A DNA stretch of 6,431 nucleotides from Planctomycetota bacterium (lineage in GTDB: Bacteria; Planctomycetota; Planctomycetia; Isosphaerales; Isosphaeraceae). The notes under the pieces were generated by a model. It was not told the origin of the DNA. It did not search any database and was given only the letters and a program-made list of their open reading frames with translations. Of the stretch, positions 1 to 6,214 are shown one piece after another (the first letter of the stretch is position 1; the number at the start of each line of letters is the position of its first letter). The stretch is from positions 1-6,431 of the forward strand of contig JAKBCQ010000164.1 in NCBI GenBank assembly GCA_021807585.1. Reading direction: 5' to 3'. The position numbers and the translations under genes are program-made.

Positions 1-1
1 G

Positions 2-142
2 AATGGAATCGTGACACACCAGAAGAACGCATCGGGGGTGCTGATCACGATGTTCCCCAAGACCCATTATTCGGCCGTTCCGAACGTGATCGTTCGCGGC
101 GGTCCGACGGCGCGCGAATCACCGACGCACCAAATCGAGTGA
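2..142 (+). CDS. C-terminal fragment of an unidentified protein (5' end outside window)
   Basis: An open frame enters from the left edge and ends at TGA 140-142, giving 46 residues. It includes the stretches NASGVLITMFPKTHYSAVPN and VIVRGGPTARES. The middle is protein-like, with alternating hydrophobic strands and ordinary codons. The competing open frame starting at base 1 reads as an Asp/Arg-rich string typical of a shadow, and the third forward frame hits a stop at once. I do not recognise the family. The short beta-like segments could be the end of a beta-rich or exported domain, but that is a guess. The gene has no downstream partner on the same strand for more than 560 bases, so it is probably the last gene of its transcript. 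Confidence 0.5.
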   Translation, partial: NGIVTHQKNASGVLITMFPKTHYSAVPNVIVRGGPTARESPTHQIE

Positions 143-153
143 TCGATTTTTGA

Positions 154-174
154 ATTGATGATCCGGATCACAAT
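154..174. repeat. Interrupted palindrome 12 bases after a stop codon
   Basis: The 12-base perfect palindrome TGATCCGGATCA (159-170) is extended by ATTG (154-157) on the left and CAAT (171-174) on the right, with one extra A at 158. As RNA it would form an 8-bp bulged stem closed by CCGG. As DNA it could be a dimer-binding operator. Its place just after the stop at 142 suggests a transcript-end hairpin, but no T-run follows. The structure is seen directly; its function is inferred. Confidence 0.35.
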
Positions 175-277
175 CCGATGGCGGCCGAAATCGCGGGTTG
201 AATCGGCGTAGCGCAAGAGCCCGGGCGACCGTGAGATCGGGCCGGGACGCTCTTTGACATCTCGATTGTTTGATCAA

Positions 278-345
278 GAGAGCGGGGACGTCGTCTCGAG
301 GTTTGAGATGCCACAATCTCAAACTCCAAGACGCGTCCCTCTCTC
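278..345. repeat. Long near-perfect inverted repeat (68-nt hairpin)
   Basis: Four consecutive arm segments pair in order. GAGAG 278-282 pairs with CTCTC 341-345. GGGGACG 284-290 pairs with CGTCCCT 334-340, with one G-T pair. CGTCT 292-296 pairs with AGACG 329-333. GTTTGAGAT 301-309 pairs with ATCTCAAAC 316-324. That makes about 26 pairs, interrupted only by single-base bulges at 283 and 291 and a small internal loop at 297-300/325-328, and closed by a 6-base loop at 310-315. The 8-base palindrome TTGATCAA (270-277) abuts the base of the stem. There is no T-run on either side, so a classical intrinsic terminator is unlikely. It could be a structured small RNA, a processing site in a leader, or a miniature repeat element. 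Confidence 0.7.
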
Positions 346-709
346 AAGGAGTTTCGTTCCGCGCCGAACGATAGCTTCGTTCATTTTCATCGAGTCTCTT
401 TTTCCCGCATGAAAGATAATGAAACGAATTGGATATTGATCGACCGAATCATAAAAAACATCGGCGTTGATGCGAACGATGTCGTGATTCCAGTATTCGA
501 TCTCGTTTCGATTGGAACTGATCTTCGCGGTTGGGTCGATCGCGGCTATATCATCGGGAAGTCGCTCGCGGCCGAGCGCGGGGCGAGGGCGATCGAAAAT
601 CGATCGCTCTTTTCGCCGCGGAGTCATCCGACGACGTATGATGATTGTGTGGTCGATTTCGACGATCGCGCAGCGTATCGCGAACGACGAGGAAAAGGAA
701 GATTGATCG

Positions 710-2092
710 ATGAACGTCCCCGCGAAGCGGCGGCTCCGCGTGATGATGGCCTTGGTATACGCGGTTCAAGGCGCCTGGTGGCCGTTGCTCGCGGTGCATC
801 TGGCGGATCTGGGGATCTCGGGATCGGCGCGCGGGTTGATTTTTTCGACGATGGCGATCGCGGCTTGCGTCACGCCATTTCTCGCGGGACAGATCGTCGA
901 TCGTCGGGTTGAGACGCAGCGCGCGCTTTCGTTCATCTATCTTGCCGGCGGGGGACTTCTGCTTGTTTTCGCGTCGGGAGCGATCCGAGACCCGCGGATT
1001 CTGTTCGCGCTGATGCTTGTTTACTGGTTGTTGACGGTTCCCGGCTATGGACTGAGCAATTCGCTCACGTTTCGCAATCTCGATCATCCGCGCGAGGAAT
1101 TCGGCGGGATTCGCCTGTGGGGGACTGTCGGGTGGCTGGTTGCGGGATGGGGGGCGTCGCTCACACTGGTACGGTTCGGCGTTCATCGATCCGGATCGGG
1201 TGTTAACGGAGCGTTTTTGCTCGCCGCGGCGATTTCGATCGTGCTCGGATGTTTTTGCCTGTTTCTTCCCAAAACGCCGCCGCTCGCCGAATGCCGGTCG
1301 ATCCGCGATTATCTCAGCGATACGCGAGAGTTGATTGGTCGATCGGATGTTCGATTGTATTTGATCGCGGCGTTCACGGTCAGTCTTACGACACCTCTGA
1401 TGTATCAAATCGTGCCGACCGATCTTCAGGCTCGTGGTTTGCCGCGGGCATGGATTGCCACGGCGATGACTCTGGGTCAGATTCCCGAGATTCTCGCGTT
1501 GGCGTTCATACCGTGGTTGATCGTTCGGTGCGGTTATCGGGGAACGTTGGCGCTCGGGATTTTGGCGTGGTCGGTCCGCTACGCGTGCCTTTGGGCCGAT
1601 CCTCCGTTGTGGCCGGCGATCGCGTCGGTGACGCTTCACGGTGTAGCGACGGCGTGCTTCACGGTTGGGGGACAGATGTATCTTGATCATCGATCTCCGC
1701 CGCAATTAAGGGCGGGAGCGCAGGCTCTCAACGTGATGACGACGACGGGATTGGGATCGCTTTGCGGCGGCCTAAGCGCGGGGGTATTGATCGATCGGTT
1801 GGGTTCGAGATCACCCTGGATATTCGCGATTCCGTGCGTGATCGACGCGGTGTTGTTCGCGGCGGTGGTCGTCGGCTTCGCGCGGCGGCCGAAAGGGATT
1901 TCGACGGACGCGAAGCGTATCGATGTCGCGAGAGTCGCGGCGAACGTCGTGCCGCGAGCGACCGAGGCCGAATCCTCGGTCGCGAACAAAACGACACCGC
2001 TCTCGACTCCGCTGAAGGCGAGTCGAGCGACCGACAACAAAATCAGATATAAAAGTCTGCGTAGGAAAGGCGCCGCGCGATCGTCGTCGTGA
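710..2092 (+). CDS. MFS transporter, nucleoside:H+ symporter type
   Basis: A 460-residue integral membrane protein, probably a proton-coupled importer of nucleosides or a related small solute in the cytoplasmic membrane. Around 12 hydrophobic segments fit residues 12-390, split by a polar loop near 188-212. It resembles the NupG/XapB family (Nuc_H_symport): QGAWWPLLAVHL in helix 1, GGIRLWGTVGW at 132-142 (NupG has a matching IRIWGTIGF), GQIPEILALAFIPW at 256-269 followed by a CGYRG turn, AWSVRY at 286-291, and LRAGAQAL at 333-340 before a Gly-rich helix 11. Residues 391-460 form a polar, Lys/Arg/Ser-rich cytoplasmic tail longer than in NupG. The ATG at 710 is preceded by AAGGAAG (696-702), a fair ribosome binding site about 7 bases away. 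The gene stands alone and converges on the minus-strand gene ending at 2182. The family is clear; the substrate is inferred from it. Confidence 0.88.
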   Translation: MNVPAKRRLRVMMALVYAVQGAWWPLLAVHLADLGISGSARGLIFSTMAIAACVTPFLAGQIVDRRVETQRALSFIYLAGGGLLLVFASGAIRDPRILFALMLVYWLLTVPGYGLSNSLTFRNLDHPREEFGGIRLWGTVGWLVAGWGASLTLVRFGVHRSGSGVNGAFLLAAAISIVLGCFCLFLPKTPPLAECRSIRDYLSDTRELIGRSDVRLYLIAAFTVSLTTPLMYQIVPTDLQARGLPRAWIATAMTLGQIPEILALAFIPWLIVRCGYRGTLALGILAWSVRYACLWADPPLWPAIASVTLHGVATACFTVGGQMYLDHRSPPQLRAGAQALNVMTTTGLGSLCGGLSAGVLIDRLGSRSPWIFAIPCVIDAVLFAAVVVGFARRPKGISTDAKRIDVARVAANVVPRATEAESSVANKTTPLSTPLKASRATDNKIRYKSLRRKGAARSSS

Positions 2093-2100
2093 ATCGGAAC

Positions 2101-2117
2101 GACGAACGTTGATCGTC
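2101..2117. repeat. Weak hairpin between convergent genes
   Basis: GACGA 2101-2105 and TCGTC 2113-2117 can form a 5-bp stem with a 7-base loop, in the 89-base gap between the ends of two convergent genes. It could contribute to transcript ends on both strands. It is short, has no T-run either way, and could be chance in a sequence this rich in CGA/TCG words. Confidence 0.2.
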
Positions 2118-2181
2118 ACCCGTCGCATCGATCGTCTCACGGCGTCCGGCGAGGAGCGCGAGGCGACGAAATTCGCGGGGG

Positions 2182-2610
2182 TCACGCGATGTCGTCGAGG
2201 TCGTCCCCCGCCGAAGCGATCCAACTGCGATCGGCTTCGTGGCTTCCGGGCTCGGCGCAGGAAAGCTCGGCGACGGGGCAATCGGCGACGATCATCGGAT
2301 CAATCGATGGTTGCTTATCTTCCTTGCGCTTTTTCTTTTTCCGTCGCACTCCCCCCTCCCCCGTCGTGACGTGAATCGCCGACGAATCCTCGAGTTTTTC
2401 GGCGGCGAGCTCGAGTTGGGAAGTCATCATACAAAGGTAATGAAGCTTGGTTCCGTGCGATTCCAAAAACTCGTTGAAGTGAAATCCTCCTTCAACGAGA
2501 TTCTCTTCCTGATCCAAGATCTCGTCGGCGAGATTCTCGATCTGGACGTCGCGTGCACGCTTGAGAACTTCGAGCGCCGCGCGATGTTTGTTGAAACTGG
2601 GTTGAGTCAT
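2182..2610 (-). CDS. Small conserved-looking helical protein, function unknown
   Basis: 142 residues, starting MTQPSFNKHR. Residues 10-75 look like a pair of amphipathic helices, with heptad-like Leu/Ile spacing in ALEVLKRARDVQIENLADEI and a second block around SQLELAAEKLE. GGFHFNEFLESHG links them. Residues 89-98 are a dense basic patch (RRKKKKRKEDK). The tail, 100-142, is polar and ends in an acidic DDLDDIA. No signal peptide or membrane helix is visible. The start is only moderately supported: a GGAG lies about 12 bases upstream, and an earlier in-frame ATG is cut off by a stop. It begins 61 bases after the hydrolase stop on the same strand, so the two are likely co-transcribed. I do not recognise the family. 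The helical half plus the basic patch would suit binding a protein or nucleic acid, but that is speculation. An antisense frame overlaps it, but that frame runs on into the hydrolase gene. Confidence 0.65.
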   Translation of the reverse strand: MTQPSFNKHRAALEVLKRARDVQIENLADEILDQEENLVEGGFHFNEFLESHGTKLHYLCMMTSQLELAAEKLEDSSAIHVTTGEGGVRRKKKKRKEDKQPSIDPMIVADCPVAELSCAEPGSHEADRSWIASAGDDLDDIA

Positions 2611-2671
2611 CTAGGTCGTGTGCTCCATGCCGTGAAAGAAGCGCCGAAGAGAGGCGTCCAAGAAACGATTC

Positions 2672-3688
2672 TTAACACATCGCAGCCCGGGTTGCGAAGA
2701 CGTTCTTCCATCGTTTCGCCAACCAGACCGCCAGACGTTTGTCGAGCCAGCGTCGATCGCCGTCCCATTGATTCTTGCTCAAATATCCTATATGTCCTCC
2801 ATGTGAGAGCAATTCGAGTTCGATCTCGGCCGGAAAACGAGCCTCGCGGAAAGGTTCGACGGGGATGAACGGATCGTCGGCGGCATGAACGACGAGGCCG
2901 GGGATCTGGATCCTGTCCAGGATGCGCGCCGAACTCGATCGCTCGTAATAATCGTCGGCGTCGACGAATCCGTTGCGGGGAGCGGTGTAACGTTCGTCGA
3001 ATCGACGCACGGTTTCCACACTCGAGAGATCGATCGGACCGAGTTCGGGAAAACATTTGTGCAATCGTTCAACCTGGCCGCGCAGCAATCGCGCAAAGTG
3101 TCTGTCATATTTTTGATTTTCTTTTCGTTCGAGGAGTTTGGAGCATGCGGCGAGGTCGATCGGCGGGTTGGCGGCGACGACGCAATCGAGCGCGTCGAGC
3201 GGGTCTATTGCCGCCTCGGCGGCGAGTTTGAGCGCCAAATTCCCCCCCAGCGAAAACCCGACGAGCGCGATCGGCGAACCGGGGGCGCGCCGCGCCATCC
3301 ATTCCACCACGTTGCGGACGTCGTCGGTGCGACCGCTGTGATAAAAGCCTTTCGCCAGGCCGAAACCATCGCCTGCGTTTCGCATGTTCAAACGAACAAC
3401 ACGAACTCCCGAGCGCGCCAACCGCGACGCCGTCCGGACGACGAACGACGATCGAGCGCAGCCCGCCAAGCCGTGGAGCATGATCGCAGCGGGATCTCCC
3501 TCGACCCACCCCGGGGGAATCGTCTCGAGCGCCGACAGCCGCGCCGAGTCGGGGAGTTCGATCACCTGAGTCGTCGCGTCGAGTCGCGCCTTCGGTCCCG
3601 GAAAATAACGTCCCGCGATCGTCTGCGCGTGCCCTCCCCGCAGCAGCGGATGAGGCTCGAAAGGAGGAACATCCAAAGTTCCTGGCAT
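2672..3688 (-). CDS. Alpha/beta hydrolase, YheT/ABHD1-3 family
   Basis: A 338-residue cytosolic serine hydrolase of the YheT (COG0429) type. The family is esterase- or lipase-like, and its physiological substrates in bacteria are mostly unknown. The N-terminal signature FEPHPLLRGGHAQTIAGRYF (10-29) is typical. LHG at 71-73 would supply the oxyanion hole. RLNMRNAGDG (99-108) and the GFYHSGRTDD block (114-123) match the YheT HFRGCSGEPN and IYHSGETED regions. The nucleophile elbow is GFSLGG, with Ser146. The acid is in HAADDPF (Asp271 or Asp272), and the base is in HGGHIG (His299). The triad is complete and the length is normal for the family. The ATG at 3688 fits the usual N-terminus, and a GGAG sits about 10 bases upstream. 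The small gene follows 61 bases later, while the NHL gene ends 134 bases upstream. Confidence 0.92.
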   Translation of the reverse strand: MPGTLDVPPFEPHPLLRGGHAQTIAGRYFPGPKARLDATTQVIELPDSARLSALETIPPGWVEGDPAAIMLHGLAGCARSSFVVRTASRLARSGVRVVRLNMRNAGDGFGLAKGFYHSGRTDDVRNVVEWMARRAPGSPIALVGFSLGGNLALKLAAEAAIDPLDALDCVVAANPPIDLAACSKLLERKENQKYDRHFARLLRGQVERLHKCFPELGPIDLSSVETVRRFDERYTAPRNGFVDADDYYERSSSARILDRIQIPGLVVHAADDPFIPVEPFREARFPAEIELELLSHGGHIGYLSKNQWDGDRRWLDKRLAVWLAKRWKNVFATRAAMC

Positions 3689-3780
3689 GCCGACTTAACT
3701 CCGTGTGAAGAATCCGGGTGAAGCGATCACGATAACAAGATGATTTCTAAAGCGGAACGCCCTTGTCGTCCGATTTCCGC

Positions 3781-3805
3781 AGGCGATCGATCGAGGCGCT
3801 CGCCT
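3781..3805. repeat. Short inverted repeat in the gap before the hydrolase gene
   Basis: AGGCGA 3781-3786 pairs with TCGCCT 3800-3805 around a 13-base spacer containing GATCGATCGA. It lies between the end of the NHL gene and the start of the hydrolase gene, so on the minus-strand transcript it could terminate or attenuate read-through. There is no T-run after it on the minus strand, so termination would have to be factor-dependent. Confidence 0.25.
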
Positions 3806-3822
3806 ATATTCCCCAGCTTTCC

Positions 3823-4833
3823 TCAGGGTCCCACGCGTCGAATTCGATGATTCTCCGTATCTCCAAGGAACAAGATTCCTTGCGATGAAAACGCCGCTCC
3901 GTGGGGTCGACCGAGCTGCGCCGCGGTCGCGGGACCTCCGTCGCCGCCGCTCCCCTTTTTCCCGGTTCCGGCGACCGTCCGGATCGTTCCCGATGCGATA
4001 TCGATCCGTCGCGCCGCGTGATTCTCGGTGTCGACGATCACGACATTCCCGTTGGAATCGACCGCCATCTCTTTGGGTCCGTTGAAAGTCGCATCGGTCG
4101 CGGGACCTCCGTCGCCGGAATATCCCCTCGCTCCCGTCCCCGCGACGGTGGCGATCAAACCCGTTTTCGCATCGATTTTTCGAAGCCTGTTTCCCTCACG
4201 TTCCAAGATATAGATCGATCCGTCGGGCGCGATATCGACGGCTCGAGGCCCCCAAACCGCGGCCCTCGCGGCGGGTCCGCCGTCGCCCGCGTGTTTCGGT
4301 TCGCCCGTTCCCGCGAAGGTCGATATCGTTCCCGTCGCGCCTTCGACCACTCGCACGCGATTGCCTCTGACATCGGCGATATATAAACGCCCGTGACGAT
4401 CGAGCGCGATTCCGTTAGGCTCGACGAGCCCCGCGGCGATCGCGGGTCCGCCGTCCCCCGAATAAACGTTCGACCCGTTTCCCGCGACCGTCTTGATCGT
4501 TCCCGTCGCCGCGTCGACCCTGCGAATGCGATAATTCAAGCGATCCACGATATAAACGTTTTCAGAATCGTCGATCGCAAGCCCATAAGGCTCGTTCAAC
4601 TTCGCCTTCGCGGCGCCGCCGCCGTCGCCGGTAGAGCCCTTCGTCCCGTCCCCCGCGAAAGTCTCGATCGTCCCCGTGCGAGAGTCGACGCGACGGATGC
4701 AATGATTCATTGTATCCGAGATGTATAAATTATCGCTCTTATCGAATACAACGTCAAAAGGCATGTTCAATTCGGCGCGTACGGCGGGTCCGCCGTCGCC
4801 CGCGTAACCCCCGCGGCCGATCCCCGCGACGGT
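3823..4833 (-). repeat. Six tandem 171-bp coding repeats (NHL blades)
   Basis: The propeller gene is built of six units of 171 bp, beginning on the minus strand at about 4833, 4662, 4491, 4320, 4149 and 3978, the last being 51 codons long. No insertion or deletion separates any pair of units. The most conserved DNA is the segment encoding GDGGPA (for example GGCGGGTCCGCCGTCGCC on the plus strand at 4784-4801). Unit 2 departs from the motif (GDGGGA). The even spacing suggests growth by duplication of whole blades. Confidence 0.85.
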
Positions 4834-4917
4834 CGAAATCGATTTCGGCGCGCGGGGCTCGTCCGCGGCGATCGATCCGATCATGCACAGAACCGCAAAG
4901 CTTACCGATCGGTTCAT
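3823..4917 (-). CDS. Exported NHL-repeat six-bladed beta-propeller protein
   Basis: 364 residues from the preferred start. An n-region MNR and hydrophobic SVSFAVLCMIGSIA, then A-D-E-P, make a standard signal peptide cleaved near residue 18-19, so the protein is exported. The rest is six NHL-type repeats of exactly 57 residues, with T(V/F)AG at 29, 86, 143, 200, 257 and 314. Each carries a GDGG turn (five of six as GDGGPA), a Pro-Asn/Phe-Gly type turn, a strand such as LYISD or VYIVD, N-x-x-x-R(R)VD and TGxI. Together they close into one six-bladed propeller; the N-terminal strand ISTVAG probably completes the last blade, which ends in RRVGP at the C-terminus. Such propellers usually bind protein, carbohydrate or nucleic acid, or are enzymatic scaffolds; the partner here is unknown. 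An ATG 13 codons earlier (4956) is in frame but lacks a ribosome binding site and would spoil the signal peptide. The gene is divergent from the lipoprotein gene. Confidence 0.9.
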   Translation of the reverse strand: MNRSVSFAVLCMIGSIAADEPRAPKSISTVAGIGRGGYAGDGGPAVRAELNMPFDVVFDKSDNLYISDTMNHCIRRVDSRTGTIETFAGDGTKGSTGDGGGAAKAKLNEPYGLAIDDSENVYIVDRLNYRIRRVDAATGTIKTVAGNGSNVYSGDGGPAIAAGLVEPNGIALDRHGRLYIADVRGNRVRVVEGATGTISTFAGTGEPKHAGDGGPAARAAVWGPRAVDIAPDGSIYILEREGNRLRKIDAKTGLIATVAGTGARGYSGDGGPATDATFNGPKEMAVDSNGNVVIVDTENHAARRIDIASGTIRTVAGTGKKGSGGDGGPATAAQLGRPHGAAFSSQGILFLGDTENHRIRRVGP

Positions 4918-4924
4918 GGAATTA

Positions 4925-4935
4925 CTCTCCTTCCT
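4925..4935 (-). promoter_or_regulatory. Ribosome binding site that fixes the NHL start
   Basis: On the minus strand this reads AGGAAGGAGAG, 7 bases before the ATG at 4917. It strongly favours that start over the longer in-frame ATG at 4956, because the shorter product then begins directly with a signal peptide. Confidence 0.75.
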
Positions 4936-5407
4936 GTTCATGGTGGGGAATCGCATCGTTCAAGCTTTTCGGAGGGTTGAACCATCGAGCGTGATTTTCG
5001 GCGGATCGCGCGGTCGCGACATCGCGGAAGATTTCGCGTCAAGCCGATCCCCGCAAGCCACACGGCGAGGACATTCCCGATTCGTCGACCCGCGTCGAAC
5101 GAACGATTTGGGATCGATCGAGTCGATGATCATAACCGGAGATAGATCCGTCAAGCGTGCGTTCATTCGAGAGATACGCGAGGGGTCGGTCGCGACGAGT
5201 CGGGCGCGTTTGGTCGCGGAGCCGGTTTGACGCGTACGACGACCGCTCTCGTTCGCCGAAACGTCTTGTATGCGCGAAGGTTGGATGAATTCGATCGATC
5301 GGTTCCAGGCTTGCGGCGGACGGTCGCTTGACGATTTTCGTGTCGTTTTTTGGGAATGATTGAGCTTTTTGGCCTCAAACGGCCGATTCGATAATTGTGA
5401 CATAATC

Positions 5408-5434
5408 CCGAAGTTCGGATCGACCCGAATCGGG
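5408..5434. promoter_or_regulatory. Two adjacent dyads, candidate operator
   Basis: CCGAAGTTCGG (5408-5418) and CCCGAATCGGG (5424-5434) are each perfect inverted repeats of 5 bases around a single central base, with centres 16 bases apart. The half-sites are nearly the same word (CCGAA/CCCGA). They lie immediately downstream of the AT-rich GATAAT/CATAAT patch and about 216 bases before the lipoprotein start. This looks like paired sites for a dimeric regulator of one or both divergent genes. No bound protein can be named. Confidence 0.35.
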
Positions 5435-5634
5435 CTTATCGGATCTTGATCGAGCCGAGCCGGGCGCCGCGGTTACCGCATCCGGCCGAGGTGGATCGAA
5501 GATCGGGCCGAGGCTCGTTGGAAGAGCGCCGCGCCGGTCGGTTGTCGTCTCATGAAATCGAGATCGGATCAATCCCACTAGGACTGTGGAACGGGTTGAT
5601 CGCCCGACAAGAGCGGCGGTCGGCTTCGGAAGCC

Positions 5635-5641
5635 AAGGAGG
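5635..5641 (+). promoter_or_regulatory. Near-perfect Shine-Dalgarno of the lipoprotein gene
   Basis: AAGGAGG, continued as GTGAT, is one base away from the full complement of the 16S rRNA 3' end. It sits 9 bases before ATG 5651. A GTG at 5642 is in frame but overlaps this site, so it cannot be the start. Confidence 0.8.
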
Positions 5642-5650
5642 GTGATTTCC

Positions 5651-6121
5651 ATGTTCTCATCCCGTACGCGATCGCCGCGTGGGACCCCGTCGGCTCGTCC
5701 CTGGTTGCGGACCGGGCTCGTCGTCATCGGGATCGCATCAATTGGTTGCCAGGCGGAACACGCCGGCATGACGCTCCCCTCGGGCAAATACATGTACGAC
5801 GACGTACAATATTTCCCGCACGGACCTTCGTTCCCGTGGGCGAACACTCAGGCGGCGACGCAACGCGCCCAGATGCGTGAAATGGGTATGAACGTGTCTG
5901 AGCCGGGCGCCGCGGGACAAGCGGGACCGTCGGGAGGACCCGGCGCGGGCATTCCCGCACCGCCGATGCCGGGAGGATCCGCTGCGCTACCGGGCGCTCC
6001 GGGCGCGATCATCACCCCCGACGGAGGTCCTGGCGCCGCGGGCGTTCCCGCTCCTCCGGCCGAAGGAAACATGCCGGGCCAAGTTCCGCCCGAATCCGCG
6101 CCTCCCGGGGCGCCGAATTGA
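5651..6121 (+). CDS. Small Gly/Pro/Ala-rich probable lipoprotein
   Basis: 156 residues. The n-region is long and arginine-rich (residues 1-20), followed by a hydrophobic core TGLVVIGIASIG (21-32) and Cys33. This reads as a lipoprotein signal with Cys33 as the lipid-modified residue, although Ser at -3 is an uncommon lipobox residue. Residues 41-65 form a short aromatic block, TLPSGKYMYDDVQYFPHGPS then FPWAN, likely the conserved part. From about 84 to the end the chain is low complexity, with Gly, Pro and Ala dominating (GAAGQAGPSGGPGAG, PAPPMPGG, GGPGAAGVPAPPAEG). It loosely resembles collagen but has no regular Gly-X-Y register, so it is probably an extended, disordered stalk or linker. It is an independent transcription unit: a long leader region precedes it and a strong terminator follows. 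Function is unknown; surface-anchored filler or scaffold is a guess. Confidence 0.75.
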   Translation: MFSSRTRSPRGTPSARPWLRTGLVVIGIASIGCQAEHAGMTLPSGKYMYDDVQYFPHGPSFPWANTQAATQRAQMREMGMNVSEPGAAGQAGPSGGPGAGIPAPPMPGGSAALPGAPGAIITPDGGPGAAGVPAPPAEGNMPGQVPPESAPPGAPN

Positions 6122-6122
6122 C

Positions 6123-6140
6123 GCGATCGAAACCGATCGC
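6123..6140 (+). repeat. Perfect small hairpin right after the lipoprotein stop
   Basis: GCGATCG (6123-6129) and CGATCGC (6134-6140) pair perfectly around the loop AAAC, two bases after the TGA. It probably protects the mRNA 3' end or assists termination; the T-rich terminator itself is further on. Confidence 0.45.
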
Positions 6141-6193
6141 CCGCCGATATGAATCAGTCGGTTCGGCGAGACTCTTTGTCAAAAAGAAGAAAC

Positions 6194-6214
6194 CGAGCGA
6201 CTCGATTTCGCTCG
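6194..6214 (+). repeat. Hairpin that competes with the terminator stem
   Basis: CGAGCGA (6194-6200) pairs perfectly with TCGCTCG (6208-6214) across a 7-base loop. The second arm shares bases 6210-6214 with the left arm of the following terminator, so both structures cannot form at once. This could weaken or time the terminator, or simply reflect repeated GAGCGA/TCGCTC words. Confidence 0.35.

Larger units (their letters stand above)
143..709. other. Gene-free stretch with palindrome, long hairpin and transporter leader
   Basis: I see no convincing gene here. Open frames exist on both strands, but they lack ribosome binding sites, are rich in Arg/Asp/Ser, or run out of frame into the transporter gene. 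The stretch contains an interrupted palindrome at 154-174 and a 68-nt hairpin at 278-345. A locally AT-rich patch lies at about 400-470, and a -10-like TATGAT at 637-642 has no good -35 partner. Promoters for the transporter probably lie between 400 and 700, but none can be assigned with confidence. Confidence 0.55.
4918..5650. other. Long divergent gene-free stretch with candidate control region
   Basis: I find no credible gene between the divergent NHL and lipoprotein starts. A 147-residue minus-strand open frame covers much of it, but it is Arg/Ser/Asp-rich with no family look or ribosome binding site. The most AT-rich part (about 5341-5406) contains T-runs and -10-like GATAAT (5390-5395) and CATAAT (5401-5406) without good -35 boxes. 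Two dyads follow directly at 5408-5434. GGCCTCAAACGGCC (5371-5384) is another small inverted repeat. Both flanking promoters must lie here, but I cannot fix them. Confidence 0.5.

Noticed and set aside
254..282. TTGACA at 254-259 as a -35 promoter box
   Set aside because: No -10-like sequence occurs at 16-18 bases; the expected position falls on the AGAGAG at the base of the hairpin.
319..627. A 102-codon minus-strand frame in the left gene-free stretch
   Set aside because: No ribosome binding site, no recognisable family, and its 3' end runs into the long hairpin.
409..912. A 167-codon plus-strand frame starting MKDNETNWILID
   Set aside because: The first 50 residues look passable, but there is no ribosome binding site. 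The rest decays into Arg/Asp/Gly-rich sequence overlapping the transporter out of frame.
551..1705. A 384-codon minus-strand open frame opposite the transporter gene
   Set aside because: It is dominated by Arg, Asn, Gln and Asp, has no domain character, and is fully explained as the antisense shadow of a clear membrane protein gene.
2239..2868. A 209-codon plus-strand frame opposite the small helical protein
   Set aside because: It looks partly helical because it mirrors Glu/Leu codons of the opposite strand. It runs through the end of the well-supported hydrolase gene and has no good start context.
2885..3721. A 278-codon plus-strand frame opposite the hydrolase
   Set aside because: Antisense shadow: the opposite strand holds a complete YheT-family protein with an intact catalytic triad.
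5331..5351. Small stem (ACGA/TCGT) followed by six or seven T, a possible plus-strand terminator
   Set aside because: The stem is only 4-5 bp and no plus-strand gene ends within 3 kb upstream, so there is nothing for it to terminate.
4960..5403. A 147-codon minus-strand frame upstream of the NHL gene
   Set aside because: Composition is Arg/Ser/Asp-rich with no motif, there is no convincing ribosome binding site, and it covers the region where divergent promoters are expected.
5754..6121. Collagen-like triple-helix domain in the lipoprotein
   Set aside because: Glycine is frequent, but there is no sustained Gly-X-Y register, so a disordered GP-rich tail is the safer description.
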